Below, piece after piece: positions 25,015-32,937 of a stretch of DNA of 64,000 bases. A program made the translations under genes and the position numbers. This stretch comes from Halorubrum laminariae. Its GTDB lineage: Archaea; Halobacteriota; Halobacteria; Halobacteriales; Haloferacaceae. The stretch lies in assembly GCF_024494655.1 (NCBI RefSeq), contig NZ_JANHDL010000010.1, forward strand, positions 1-64,000, given 5' to 3'. Position 1 is the stretch's first letter; every line of letters begins with the position of its first letter. Below the pieces are notes generated by a model that was given only the letters and a program-made list of their open reading frames with translations, was not told where the DNA came from and did not search any database.

Positions 25015-25097
25015 TCTGTACTTAACGACCTCCGCCAGAATATGTTGACCGTTGAGGATTTCAACAGAGCTGAATCGGTGTGTACTGATGAACAGCT
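25015..25097 (+). repeat. Intergenic repeat copy sharing its body with 51779, GTACTGA right end
   Basis: CTGTACTTAACGACC, then a body with CCAGAATATGTTGACCGTTG and AGGATTTCAACAGAGCTGAA, then TCGGTGTGTACTGATGAAC. The first about 60 bp match the copy at 51779 closely, but the right end differs. Confidence 0.75.
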
Positions 25098-25131
25098 GAC
25101 CGCTACGTACAGGACACCATACTAATGCGCA

Positions 25132-25698
25132 ATGACAGCTGACGACGATCGATTTCAGGCGATTCTCGAGAATCGGAGTGAAGTATTGCGATCACTCTGT
25201 GATTCTCCAGCGACGAAGCCGGAGCTGGTAAGCGCGCTTCGCCTCTCGCGGTCCTCTGTCGATCGCGCGATTCGTGATCTCACGGAAGTCGCCTGTGTGA
25301 CTGCCGAAGGGAACGAATACCGAGCGACGACGATCGGACGTGTTTCACTGACGGAATACGACCAGTACCGAGAGACCACTCACGCGATCCAGGACGCCGA
25401 CCGATTTCTCAATTACCTGCCCGCGGATGAAGCACCCGACGCAGCACTGCTGGAGGGTGCTGAGATTGCACTTGCAGACACCCATGCGCCAGAACAAGCG
25501 CTTGAATCGAGTATTGGCCTCTTCCGTGACGCGACAGTGCTCCGGGTATCAGCATTCGATGGTCCCGTGCCTGGCAACCGTTCAGCGCAGCCAGCGAGAC
25601 CCGCGATGGAAGTCGTTCCAAGGACTGAGAGAAGTCGGCGCCGTGTCGTCGAAGATTCGTCCGGTGGCGACGTGGAGGGCATCGTATCAGTTGTATGA
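25132..25698 (+). CDS. HTH transcriptional regulator, C-terminally truncated, 188 aa
   Basis: Residues 1-75 are a winged helix (SEVLRSLCDSPATKPELVSA followed by LRLSRSSVDRAIRDL). Residues 80-150 follow the effector domain of a common haloarchaeal MarR/DUF1724-like regulator (FLNYLPADEAPDAALLEGAE, IALADTHAPEQALES). After about residue 145 the sequence becomes low-complexity and Arg/Ser-rich (PARPAMEVVPRTERSRRR), unlike the family, whose members are usually about 260 residues. A frameshift or recombination break is likely, so the product is probably not functional in full. Confidence 0.55.
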   Translation: MTADDDRFQAILENRSEVLRSLCDSPATKPELVSALRLSRSSVDRAIRDLTEVACVTAEGNEYRATTIGRVSLTEYDQYRETTHAIQDADRFLNYLPADEAPDAALLEGAEIALADTHAPEQALESSIGLFRDATVLRVSAFDGPVPGNRSAQPARPAMEVVPRTERSRRRVVEDSSGGDVEGIVSVV

Positions 25699-25750
25699 CT
25701 CCGTGCGGATGATACAAAGCTTGTGAATACGACATCATCGCCGAGGAAGG

Positions 25751-26044
25751 CTATGCGGTATTAGAGTCTGTGGAGTCGACGTATTGGTGCTCCCAGTCAC
25801 GGCGGGCTTCGATTTCACGACGGCCGCGGCGAGTGAGTGTGTAAACGTTCGTCCGTCGGTCCTTCTCGCCTTTCTCAACGAGACCCTTCTCGACGAGCGT
25901 ATCTAAGTTCGGATAGAGGCGACCATGGTGGATCTCTTTCTCATAGTAGTCCTCGAGTTCCTCCTTGATAGCGAGGCCGTGGGGTTCGTCGAGGCCAGCA
26001 ATCACGTAGAGGAGGTCGCGTTGGAAGCCGGTCAAGTCGTGCAT
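25751..26044 (-). CDS. PadR-family transcriptional regulator, 97 aa
   Basis: The sequence FQRDLLYVIAGLDEPHGLAI and HHGRLYPNLDTLVEKGLVEK is the PadR winged helix, and DRRTNVYTLTRRGRREIEAR is the wing plus C-terminal dimerisation helix. Start at 26044 (MHDLTGFQ) rather than 26077 keeps the usual family length. It is divergent from the histone-fold gene at 26173, with a palindrome (26133-26148) between them that overlaps the promoter, so it may control that gene and itself. A fragment of a close relative lies at 6745-6885. Confidence 0.88.
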   Translation of the reverse strand: MHDLTGFQRDLLYVIAGLDEPHGLAIKEELEDYYEKEIHHGRLYPNLDTLVEKGLVEKGEKDRRTNVYTLTRRGRREIEARRDWEHQYVDSTDSNTA

Positions 26045-26132
26045 ACTCTTGGCTCCTGAGATGTCTCCCTGAGTCAAATGTCTGTTGTCCCTCGTACGGC
26101 AGTGAGACCTCGACAGAAGCCGGATCAGATAC

Positions 26133-26148
26133 CTGTATATTTATACAG
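26133..26148. promoter_or_regulatory. Palindromic operator overlapping a TATA box
   Basis: CTGTATA-TT-TATACAG is a perfect 7-bp inverted repeat with a 2-bp spacer. It overlaps the TATA-like TATATTTATA located about 30 nt before the ATG at 26173 and lies 89 bp upstream of the divergent PadR gene. Likely PadR binding site. Confidence 0.6.
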
Positions 26149-26172
26149 AGGACAAACGAACACCGACTGAGT

Positions 26173-26340
26173 ATGGCAGACCTGATCGTCAAATCGGCCG
26201 TCAAAGAAGCGCTCAACGACCACAACGTCTCGGCGGATTTCTACGAGGCGCTGGATGACGAGGTAACTGAAGTGCTCGAAGATGCAGCTCGGCGTTCCGA
26301 GGCAAACGATCGGAAAACTGTCCAGCCCCGCGATCTCTAG
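26173..26340 (+). CDS. Histone-fold protein (DUF1931-like), 55 aa
   Basis: ATG at 26173 to TAG at 26340 encodes MADLIVKSAVKEALNDHNVS, then ADFYEALDDEVTEVLEDAAR and RSEANDRKTVQPRDL. The long central helix followed by ANDRKTVQPRDL is the typical second half of an archaeal histone fold, here as a minimal single fold. It probably binds DNA or pairs with another histone-like protein. The promoter overlaps a PadR-type palindrome. It lies next to TBP, so this cluster supplies chromatin/transcription factors. Confidence 0.75.
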   Translation: MADLIVKSAVKEALNDHNVSADFYEALDDEVTEVLEDAARRSEANDRKTVQPRDL

Positions 26341-26381
26341 GTCGCTCGGAACGAACCATCCCGCCGCTCGAATTCACTCCC

Positions 26382-26390
26382 TGTTTTAAG
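26382..26390 (+). promoter_or_regulatory. TATA box of the TBP gene
   Basis: TGTTTTAAG lies about 30 nt before the ATG at 26416, at the distance of an archaeal promoter with a very short leader. Confidence 0.45.
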
Positions 26391-26415
26391 ATGCTCGTGA
26401 CTGGAAGGTAGAGCT

Positions 26416-26976
26416 ATGAGTGTCACAACCGAGTCAATTCAAGTTGAGAACGTGGTTGCATCGTCCGATATCGACCAGGAACTCGATCTTGAAACGCTCT
26501 CCGAAGACCTAGGGGCGACCGACTTCGATCCCGATAACTTCCCTGGTCTCGTGTATCGGATGCACGATCCAAAAGCCGCAGCACTCATCTTCCGATCGGG
26601 AAAAGTCGTCTGTACAGGTGCGAAAAGCGTTGACGACGTCACGACGGCCCTTGAGCACGTCTTCGAGGAACTCCGCGAGTTGGGCGTCGATGTCGCTGCC
26701 TCGCCAGCGATTGAAATCCAGAATATCGTCTCAAGTGGCGATCTCGACCATACACTCAATTTGAATGCCATTGCTATCGGCTTGGGGCTTGAAAATATCG
26801 AATATGAACCCGAACAGTTCCCCGGACTCGTCTACCGGCTCGACAATCCGGACGTCGTCGCACTCCTCTTTGGCAGTGGGAAGCTCGTCATCACTGGCGG
26901 CAAGCAACTTGATGACGCCGAACAAGCCCTCACGAAGATCGAAAGCCAGCTCAAGGATCTCGGATTTCTGGACTGA
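26416..26976 (+). CDS. tbp: TATA-binding protein, 186 aa
   Basis: Two direct repeats of the TBP fold are plain: residues about 7-90 (VENVVASSDIDQELDLETLS, FPGLVYRMHDPKAAALIF) and about 97-183 (IQNIVSSGDLDHTLNLNAIA, FPGLVYRLDNPDVVALLF). Each ends with S-GK-V-TGAK/GGK. It binds TATA boxes and recruits TFB and RNA polymerase. Haloarchaea carry several TBP paralogs, often on plasmids, and this one is encoded together with a TFB 20 kb away. Length is normal for the family. Confidence 0.97.
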   Translation: MSVTTESIQVENVVASSDIDQELDLETLSEDLGATDFDPDNFPGLVYRMHDPKAAALIFRSGKVVCTGAKSVDDVTTALEHVFEELRELGVDVAASPAIEIQNIVSSGDLDHTLNLNAIAIGLGLENIEYEPEQFPGLVYRLDNPDVVALLFGSGKLVITGGKQLDDAEQALTKIESQLKDLGFLD

Positions 26977-27061
26977 TTTGGGGACTCGAAACAGGTAATC
27001 GGAATCGCTGCCACTAGGGGTTACATTTTTGCCTCTCCTAACCACGTTTTAAGTCGGATCG

Positions 27062-28105
27062 ATGGCCGATGCTGAACGCGAGGTAGATGAAGTCCGCTCC
27101 GGGGATGTTCTTTCAGTACAGGAACTGAACGAGTGGATTGCATCGGTCATCGAGGACACGCCTGCCCTCAACGGTGTCCGCTGTATCGGAGAAGTCACTG
27201 ACCTCCACCAGAACAGTACGGCGCTCTACTTCACGCTCACCGACGGTGACGCCGAGCTCCCCTGTATGATCTGGGCGAACCGCTACCGGAATTTGGACGC
27301 CGAGCTCGAAGACGGCACCGAGGTCATCCTCGAGGGCGATATCGACTACTGGGTCGAAGGTGGGAAAATCGACCTCAAACCGTGGGAAGTAATCGTCGCC
27401 GGCGACGGCGACCAGGCAGCCGCCGTCGAGCGACTGCGAAGCGAACTCGAAGAGCGTGGCTGGTTCGAGGACGAACAGAAACAGCAACCACCGGCGTTCC
27501 CAGAGCGGGTCGGCGTCGTCACGTCCCTCCGAGGGGACGCCCGGTACGACATCCAGAACGCGATTCACGAGCAGGACCCCACCGTCAACATCGTGGTGAA
27601 GGACGCAACCGTCCAAGGGTCGAACGCACCGACGTCCATCGCGAACGGCATCCACAATCTCGACCGCTCGGAGGACGTCGACGCGATCATCGTCGGCCGC
27701 GGCGGTGGGAGCGATTCGAACCTCCAAGCCTTCAACACCGAGCGGGTCGCGGAGGCGATCTTCACCGCGAATACCCCGGTGGTCACCGCGATTGGACACA
27801 CTGATGACCGACTCATCGCGGATCAGGTGGCGGACGTCGCGACGATCACGCCGACGGCCGCCGGCGAGTACATCGTGAACTCCCGCCAAGAGTTCCTTGC
27901 AGGTGAGATCGAGCCGCTGGAGCAGCAACTCGTTGCCGCGTATGAGACCTTCCAGCAGGAGAACGAACACGAACAAGAACTCGCCGAAGCAGTCGATGAG
28001 GCGAGCGCATCCGAGGGCCTCCCACCGATTTACTATAAGGTCGCGATCGCTGTGCTGCTTTTGCTGTTGCTGGTCATCACGGGGCTTTGGCTGGGGGTGA
28101 TCTAA
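27062..28105 (+). CDS. xseA: Exonuclease VII large subunit with C-terminal membrane anchor, 347 aa
   Basis: An N-terminal OB-fold (about residues 18-115, with IGEVTDLHQNSTALYFTLTD and CMIWANRYR) is followed by the ExoVII catalytic region (about 140-290: PERVGVVTSLRGDARYDIQN, VDAIIVGRGGGSDSNLQAFN, and PVVTAIGHTDDRLIADQVAD). These match the large subunit that, with XseB, degrades single-stranded DNA. The usual long C-terminal coiled coil (bacterial proteins are about 400-450 aa) is shortened, and the protein ends with a TM segment (VAIAVLLLLLLVITGLWLGV). That would place the enzyme at the membrane. XseB follows after 2 nt. Confidence 0.9.
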   Translation: MADAEREVDEVRSGDVLSVQELNEWIASVIEDTPALNGVRCIGEVTDLHQNSTALYFTLTDGDAELPCMIWANRYRNLDAELEDGTEVILEGDIDYWVEGGKIDLKPWEVIVAGDGDQAAAVERLRSELEERGWFEDEQKQQPPAFPERVGVVTSLRGDARYDIQNAIHEQDPTVNIVVKDATVQGSNAPTSIANGIHNLDRSEDVDAIIVGRGGGSDSNLQAFNTERVAEAIFTANTPVVTAIGHTDDRLIADQVADVATITPTAAGEYIVNSRQEFLAGEIEPLEQQLVAAYETFQQENEHEQELAEAVDEASASEGLPPIYYKVAIAVLLLLLLVITGLWLGVI

Positions 28106-28107
28106 GC

Positions 28108-28290
28108 ATGGCAAAAGATTCCGAAATCCACGACCGGCTGAGCCGCGTCAAGGAGATCATTGAACAGCTCGACGCGGACGAGTGTGACCTCGATGAAGGC
28201 ACGGCACTCCACGAGGAAGGTCAGGAGCTCTTGACTGAGGTGCGAGAAATCCTCGACGAAGGAAGTGGAGAAGTCGTGGAACTCGAGTAA
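28108..28290 (+). CDS. xseB: Exonuclease VII small subunit, 60 aa
   Basis: A short acidic helical hairpin protein: IHDRLSRVKEIIEQLDADEC, then DLDEGTALHEEGQELLTEVR. The L-D-EG-x-x-L-x-x-G motif is typical of XseB. It begins 2 nt after the xseA stop, so it is co-translated with the large subunit. ATG at 28108 is used; nearby upstream in-frame codons lie inside xseA. Confidence 0.85.
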   Translation: MAKDSEIHDRLSRVKEIIEQLDADECDLDEGTALHEEGQELLTEVREILDEGSGEVVELE

Positions 28291-28308
28291 GCGAGCTGGC
28301 GCTCACTC

Positions 28309-28349
28309 TTAACCAACAGCCCCTCACTTTTCTCCGGTTTGTTGGTTAA
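28309..28349. repeat. Inverted repeat TTAACCAACA-N21-TGTTGGTTAA, copy 1
   Basis: Perfect 10-bp arms at 28309-28318 and 28340-28349 with a 21-nt spacer, 18 nt after the xseB stop. A T-run (GTCTTTTTC) follows. Same arms and same spacer length occur at 42876, 52831 and 62882. Confidence 0.9.
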
Positions 28350-28455
28350 GTCTTTTTCCGCGACATGAACCAGTAATTCGCTTATAATTTATCCAACAAT
28401 ATTAACCACTTGATAGCCAGAAAGCATTTAGGTATTATCCAGCTACCGCGCCAAC

Positions 28456-28480
28456 ATGTACCGGGACTCAGCCGGTGCAT
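28456..28480. promoter_or_regulatory. Imperfect palindrome upstream of the conjugation operon
   Basis: ATGTACCGG (28456-28464) and CCGGTGCAT (28472-28480) form a near-perfect inverted repeat (8 of 9) with a 7-nt spacer, ending 16 nt before the ATG at 28497. A TATA-like GGTATTATCC lies just upstream. A likely operator for the RHH-like first gene. Confidence 0.45.
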
Positions 28481-28496
28481 ACCCATACCCACATGT

Positions 28497-28775
28497 ATGA
28501 TTACGAGGTCAGTCACCATCGAGGACATCGATGATCTGTACCTGATGTGGAACGACCACATCAACGCCTCCGCCCTCTATCGCCGCGCCCTCCGCGAGGA
28601 AATGGAAGTCCGCGGTGTTGATCCCGATGAACTCCGCGACCTCCTCGAACGGGCCCGCGAGCAGGGCTACACGCTCGAAGAGATTGCCGAGGACACAAAC
28701 CGATTCGACGACCTCCAGTCGCTCGTCGAAGAGCAGCAGAACCAGCCAACGGCTGGAGACGCTACTGATGATTGA
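28497..28775 (+). CDS. Ribbon-helix-helix-like regulator, 92 aa
   Basis: N-terminal SVTIEDIDDLYLMWNDHINA followed by SALYRRALREEMEVRGVDPD has the beta-strand/helix/helix pattern of RHH (CopG-type) repressors. The second half is acidic and helical. Start at 28497 (MITRSVTIED); a palindrome sits 16 nt upstream. As the first gene of the conjugation operon, it is a candidate autoregulator, much as small RHH proteins control transfer operons elsewhere. That role is inference. Confidence 0.6.
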   Translation: MITRSVTIEDIDDLYLMWNDHINASALYRRALREEMEVRGVDPDELRDLLERAREQGYTLEEIAEDTNRFDDLQSLVEEQQNQPTAGDATDD

Positions 28776-28781
28776 CCCGCT

Positions 28782-29201
28782 ATGTCACAGGACAAGATCC
28801 CCTCCGACTCTGAACGTCGCACCGACACCGAGTCACTACTGACGGGCAGGATTCCCAGACAGGCCGCGCTGACGTTCGTCTTCCTGGGCCTGTTCGCTGT
28901 CGAGCCAGTTGCCGCTCAGGACAACGCTGTCTGTAGCGCGGACAACCTCCCAAGTATGATTGAGGGATTCTTCCAGCTGACAACCGCGCTGGGGATCGTC
29001 GGCCTCGCGATCGTCTGGCAGGCCGATTCCCTCATCGAGATGTTCACCCTCAATCCCGAGCAGAAGAAGGGCCTCAAGCGGCACAAGCGCTCCGCGATGA
29101 AGTCCGCGGTCGTCCTCGTTGTCCTCGGCCCGCTGTATACCGTTGCCGGGTCGATGATGGGCCTTCCACTGGCACAGTGCGTCGATCTCGTCCCCTGGTA
29201 A
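28782..29201 (+). CDS. VirB2-like small membrane protein (pilin candidate), 139 aa
   Basis: A signal-like hydrophobic segment (about residues 26-45, ending VEPVAAQDN) suggests cleavage after AQA/AAQ. Two further TM segments follow (MIEGFFQLTTALGIVGLAIV and SAVVLVVLGPLYTVAGSMMG) separated by a basic loop (KKGLKRHKRS). Signal plus two TMs at this place in a transfer operon is the layout of VirB2/TrbC pilin subunits. Two Cys residues in the mature part may form a disulfide. No strict motif exists for the family, so the assignment rests on layout and position. Confidence 0.55.
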   Translation: MSQDKIPSDSERRTDTESLLTGRIPRQAALTFVFLGLFAVEPVAAQDNAVCSADNLPSMIEGFFQLTTALGIVGLAIVWQADSLIEMFTLNPEQKKGLKRHKRSAMKSAVVLVVLGPLYTVAGSMMGLPLAQCVDLVPW

Positions 29202-29220
29202 ACACCCTGCAGTCCCCGTC

Positions 29221-30963
29221 GTGAGCCCCATGTCCCACCGAGAGCTCTCCGTGCTCATGGTCGGCTTGCTCGTGACGAGCTTAGTCACGGGTATCGTCGC
29301 AGCCGACCCGCCGCGACCGGGGACGGAGGGGAACGGTCTCACAGAAAACGAGTCAGCCACGCTGTGGTCTCGCGATGTGGACAATTACATCAGCCAGGAA
29401 GAGTACCGCCAGCGATACGGCGAAAATCGCTCCGCCGTCCACCAAGTCGCGAATGGGACAGACATCACATTCAAACGGCCGCCGGAGACCGCGGCGACGT
29501 GGACGCGGAACGATTTCGAGGATCTCGATGCTGGCGGGGCAGATACTTCCGTCCATCCACCGCACGCGGACCTTAAGGATGGGCTCTTCATCGAGGATGC
29601 CCACGCAACGATCTTCGGGGTCCAGCCCTCCACGCGGGGGCATCTGGAGTCCGGAGAGACACCGTTGTACATCGCACCGAATGGAACGATGCGCGGTTTC
29701 GTTGATTACCGCGTTCGCGTACCCAACGGGAGTTCCTCCGGCAACACGACCATCGAGTGGTCGCTCACGGAGCACGAAATCGAAGAGGTCCGGTTGAAGA
29801 AGGACAGCGAGACCATCGCAACGCAAGATGGAACCCATACGCCGGCCCTCGACTACCAGATCGAGGATGACTGGAGTGCGAATCTCACGCTGGAAGCGGA
29901 GATCAGCATCCGGCTGAAGAAGACTGTCAGGACCGACCTGGGTGACCGGACGGACGTCGACGTCACCTACCGGACGGAATCACGGAACGTCTCCGATTCG
30001 ATCGCCGTCGAGATCTACGACCTCTCGGCGTCCCCCTACTACGCCGAGTATCCGAACGGCGACGCTGGCGTAGCCATCTTCCAGTCCCGTCCGTGGCAGG
30101 GATACACGCTCACAGAAGGTGGTGAGGCACGGGTTCGTGGCGTCTGGCGGTTCTACACGGCTCGGAACACCAACTGGGATACGCTCGTTCGGTCGAATCG
30201 GACTGCTAGTGCGACCGTCCAGTCTGACGCAATCCCGGTCTCCGTCCACGCGTATCCCTCGCGGATCGGCCCGCGTGCCGAGCCGGTTCGAGACGGCCCA
30301 GAACTCATCGATACCTGGGGGACTGACAGCCCGTCACCGGTCGGGACCATCGGTGAGAACATCAACATCGACATCGTCAACCAGTCGTACACGACGACGT
30401 ATGGCGTCGCCGTTCGAGCCGAGAACGTCGACCGTGAGGCCCTCCAGGTAGCGGGCATAGTTCGCGGAGTGAATGCCTCAATTGCTGAGCCAGACAGGGG
30501 CTCTGAGCGGCAGCTCCGCCGCAGCAATCTCACTGTCGGAGTCATCAAGCAGAATCAGTCGCAAGCGACGCTCAGGTTCGAACTTCGCGACAATCAAACC
30601 GGCGCACCGATCACGCTCGACGAGAGCCGTCAATATCCGATCGGTGGCACCACCCGGAACGGGTACATCACGGTCGCGGACCAGCGCGTCGAGACCAATG
30701 CCTCGGGGGTGGCGATTGTAACCATCGATGAACCGGGCATCTACACGGCTCGCTACCATCCGGGTTCGTGGCTCGGGCATGACCCGGCGTACGTGAGCGA
30801 TACAGCGACTGCTCGCTGGCATCCGCTCGGAACCATCGACGGCTGGTTTGCGTTCCTCGTCGAGGTGGGCTGGCAGCTCATCCCGTTCATCGTGATGTTC
30901 TACGCGGGACGCCACCTCCTACGGATGCTCGGCCCAGACGACATCTTCGACAGCAATCCATGA
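29221..30963 (+). CDS. Large surface protein anchored at the C-terminus, 580 aa
   Basis: The start is GTG at 29221 or ATG at 29230. An N-terminal signal segment (LSVLMVGLLVTSLVTGIVAA) leads into about 500 extracellular residues with many N-glycosylation sequons (for example NRS, NGT, NGS, NTT, NVS, NQS). Beta-rich regions include a late Ig-like stretch (VETNASGVAIVTIDEPGIYTARY). One TM near the end (GWQLIPFIVMFYAGRHLL) anchors it. It overlaps the next gene by 4 nt. Position in the operon suggests an adhesin or mating-pair surface component. No named family recognised. Confidence 0.65.
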   Translation: MSPMSHRELSVLMVGLLVTSLVTGIVAADPPRPGTEGNGLTENESATLWSRDVDNYISQEEYRQRYGENRSAVHQVANGTDITFKRPPETAATWTRNDFEDLDAGGADTSVHPPHADLKDGLFIEDAHATIFGVQPSTRGHLESGETPLYIAPNGTMRGFVDYRVRVPNGSSSGNTTIEWSLTEHEIEEVRLKKDSETIATQDGTHTPALDYQIEDDWSANLTLEAEISIRLKKTVRTDLGDRTDVDVTYRTESRNVSDSIAVEIYDLSASPYYAEYPNGDAGVAIFQSRPWQGYTLTEGGEARVRGVWRFYTARNTNWDTLVRSNRTASATVQSDAIPVSVHAYPSRIGPRAEPVRDGPELIDTWGTDSPSPVGTIGENINIDIVNQSYTTTYGVAVRAENVDREALQVAGIVRGVNASIAEPDRGSERQLRRSNLTVGVIKQNQSQATLRFELRDNQTGAPITLDESRQYPIGGTTRNGYITVADQRVETNASGVAIVTIDEPGIYTARYHPGSWLGHDPAYVSDTATARWHPLGTIDGWFAFLVEVGWQLIPFIVMFYAGRHLLRMLGPDDIFDSNP

Positions 30964-31817
30964 CTCGACACAACTCACTCAGCAGACGTACCGCCCTCCG
31001 AACAGTCGCCGGCGCTGCGCTTGCTAGCGTTGCCGGCTGTCTCGACGACGGTGGGAATACCGAGACGCCCAATGATGGCAATGGCGCTCCAGACGGCCAG
31101 AATACGCTCAAGCGCGTTGCCGTCGATGGAACAACTCTCGTCATCGAACTCACTGCGGAAGCCGACGTCGATCAGATCAACCTCATTCAACCGAACGGGG
31201 AACTGCTCGGACAGCGCGAAGTCGCCACAGGCTCCCAGCAGGTTTCGTTCGAAATTGGGACCGCTTACGCACCCGGTGAGTACCGCGTGCTCGCATTGAA
31301 GGGCGATGAGACCATCGTCGAAACCTCACTTCCCATCCAGCCGGATCTTGGAATTGTGGAGATGGGAATCGGAAGAAATCAGCCCGATAAGATGTGGGAC
31401 GGGCCAAGCGACGAAATAGCTGAAGAAGCATTCGTGACGGTTGAGAATCAGGGCAGTGGTCCAGAGGCGATAACGAAACTACTCTTCATTGGGGACGTGC
31501 CGTATCCCTCAGACGAAGAAGGCACGAACTATGCTGCCAACGAGGACGTGAGTGGGATATACGATGCGGATGCGGATACGGAGGTTGACGAAGTTGTCAT
31601 AACCGCTGGCGAGAAAATCACGATCTACAGTTCTCGGTCGCCGTTCGCCTTCGTCCCGGGCGGGGGGACATCCTGCACGGACGAACAACAGAGCGGGGAG
31701 TTCGACCTCATCCTCGAAACCCAGGTTGGAGCAAATCAAGTTTCGAAAACGTACACTATCCAGTATTCGGCTTCAACAGAGTCTGACAGCTGTGATATCA
31801 CCATCAATGAGGCGTAG
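30960..31817 (+). CDS. Tat-exported lipoprotein of the transfer operon, 285 aa
   Basis: Starts MTRHNSLSRRTALRTVAGAA, then LASVAGC: a twin-arginine signal with a lipobox and lipidated Cys near residue 28. The linker is Asp/Gly/Asn-rich. The mature part holds one or two beta domains (VDGTTLVIELTAEADVDQIN and AEEAFVTVENQGSGPEAITK). It overlaps the surface-protein gene by 4 nt, so both are coupled. May be a lipid-anchored partner of the mating apparatus, perhaps in the place of VirB7. That comparison is positional only. Confidence 0.65.
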   Translation: MTRHNSLSRRTALRTVAGAALASVAGCLDDGGNTETPNDGNGAPDGQNTLKRVAVDGTTLVIELTAEADVDQINLIQPNGELLGQREVATGSQQVSFEIGTAYAPGEYRVLALKGDETIVETSLPIQPDLGIVEMGIGRNQPDKMWDGPSDEIAEEAFVTVENQGSGPEAITKLLFIGDVPYPSDEEGTNYAANEDVSGIYDADADTEVDEVVITAGEKITIYSSRSPFAFVPGGGTSCTDEQQSGEFDLILETQVGANQVSKTYTIQYSASTESDSCDITINEA

Positions 31818-31819
31818 CC

Positions 31820-32935
31820 ATGGTTGACCTGATTGATGTCTTCTTAGAGGGGTTCAAAGACGCCGTCGACTGGGTCATTAGCCTCTTCATGGAGGGGCTG
31901 ACGGCTGGCTACGAGACTCTGACAGAGGAGATGTTTGGCACGCCGACGCCTGAGACGGATGGGGCATTTATCTTCGGCGACCCGATCAACACTCCCTGGC
32001 AGGCAATCCGAGATGCGTTGGTGGGCGGTGAGATCATGCTGATTTCGTTGCTCCTCCTTTTGATGTGCGTCCAAGGACGGCACACGATCCGGATTTTCAA
32101 TCTCGGGAGTGCATACGAATCTAGACGGACGAAGAAGACCGCCTGGGTTGGAGCGTTCCTTATTATCAGCTGGTACTGGGTGAGTATTCTGGGCCTCTAC
32201 ATAGTGGATGGATTCACGATTGCTCTGATGCCGAGTCTCAGTTCACTAGGTGATGCGATGCTCAATTTCCTCGAAGTCTCTCTAACGAATCCCGGGCTTG
32301 CACTCGTATTCGCCCTTCTCGGCGGTCTCTCGATGTGGGCCCTGGAGGCACTGTACTTCATTCGAGAGATTCTCCTCTACGTCTACGTGTATGGAATGCC
32401 GATAGCGTTCGCACTTGGCTACGGCAATATCCCGGTTCTCTCCGATATCGCGATGGGATTTACCAAACGGTTCGTCCCGCTCGCAGTTCTTCCCCTCCCG
32501 GCAGCAGTAGTGTTCAAAGGATACGATTTGCTCTACTCGCAAGATGCAATTGCTCCAAATAGCGCGTTTCTGAAGTACTTGGTAGCAGTCTCGCTACCCC
32601 TGATTGCCCTCTATGTCACGTGGAAGACGTTCAAATACGCGACTCCGCTGACTGCCAAGGTCGTCGGTGGTGCTACGAAAGGGGCGGCACTCGTCGGCGG
32701 TGTCGCTGCTGGAGCCTACGTCGGTGGTGCTGGCGTCGCGACGACTGCCGCCCGGTGGGGGCCGAAAGCGGCCGCAGGGCAAGCTGTCGCCCAGAAAGCA
32801 GCCGCGCGAGGAGACAATGAAGATCAGGGCAGCGGTAAGCCGTCGTACCGCAGAACCGAGAACGACCCGGGCGAGCCGTCAGCGAACACATCGAATGACA
32901 AACGCGGTATGGAGTTTGATCGAGGGATCCAGTAA
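31820..32935 (+). CDS. VirB6/TrbL-like polytopic membrane protein, 371 aa
   Basis: Begins with an amphipathic part (MVDLIDVFLEGFKDAVDWVI), then about six hydrophobic segments between residues 70 and 300. The C-terminal region is Ala/Gly-rich and then polar (GAAGQAVAQKAAARGDNEDQ). A central polytopic protein with an amphipathic start and a polar C-terminal tail, placed directly before the VirB4 genes, matches VirB6/TrbL channel proteins. It begins 2 nt after the lipoprotein stop. Sequence similarity in this family is always weak, so the call is moderate. Confidence 0.6.
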   Translation: MVDLIDVFLEGFKDAVDWVISLFMEGLTAGYETLTEEMFGTPTPETDGAFIFGDPINTPWQAIRDALVGGEIMLISLLLLLMCVQGRHTIRIFNLGSAYESRRTKKTAWVGAFLIISWYWVSILGLYIVDGFTIALMPSLSSLGDAMLNFLEVSLTNPGLALVFALLGGLSMWALEALYFIREILLYVYVYGMPIAFALGYGNIPVLSDIAMGFTKRFVPLAVLPLPAAVVFKGYDLLYSQDAIAPNSAFLKYLVAVSLPLIALYVTWKTFKYATPLTAKVVGGATKGAALVGGVAAGAYVGGAGVATTAARWGPKAAAGQAVAQKAAARGDNEDQGSGKPSYRRTENDPGEPSANTSNDKRGMEFDRGIQ

Positions 32936-32937
32936 TT

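Noticed and set aside
27113..28114. Long minus-strand open frame opposite xseA
   Set aside because: It mirrors xseA codons; G+C-rich haloarchaeal genes regularly leave long open antisense frames. The plus strand has clear OB-fold and ExoVII motifs.
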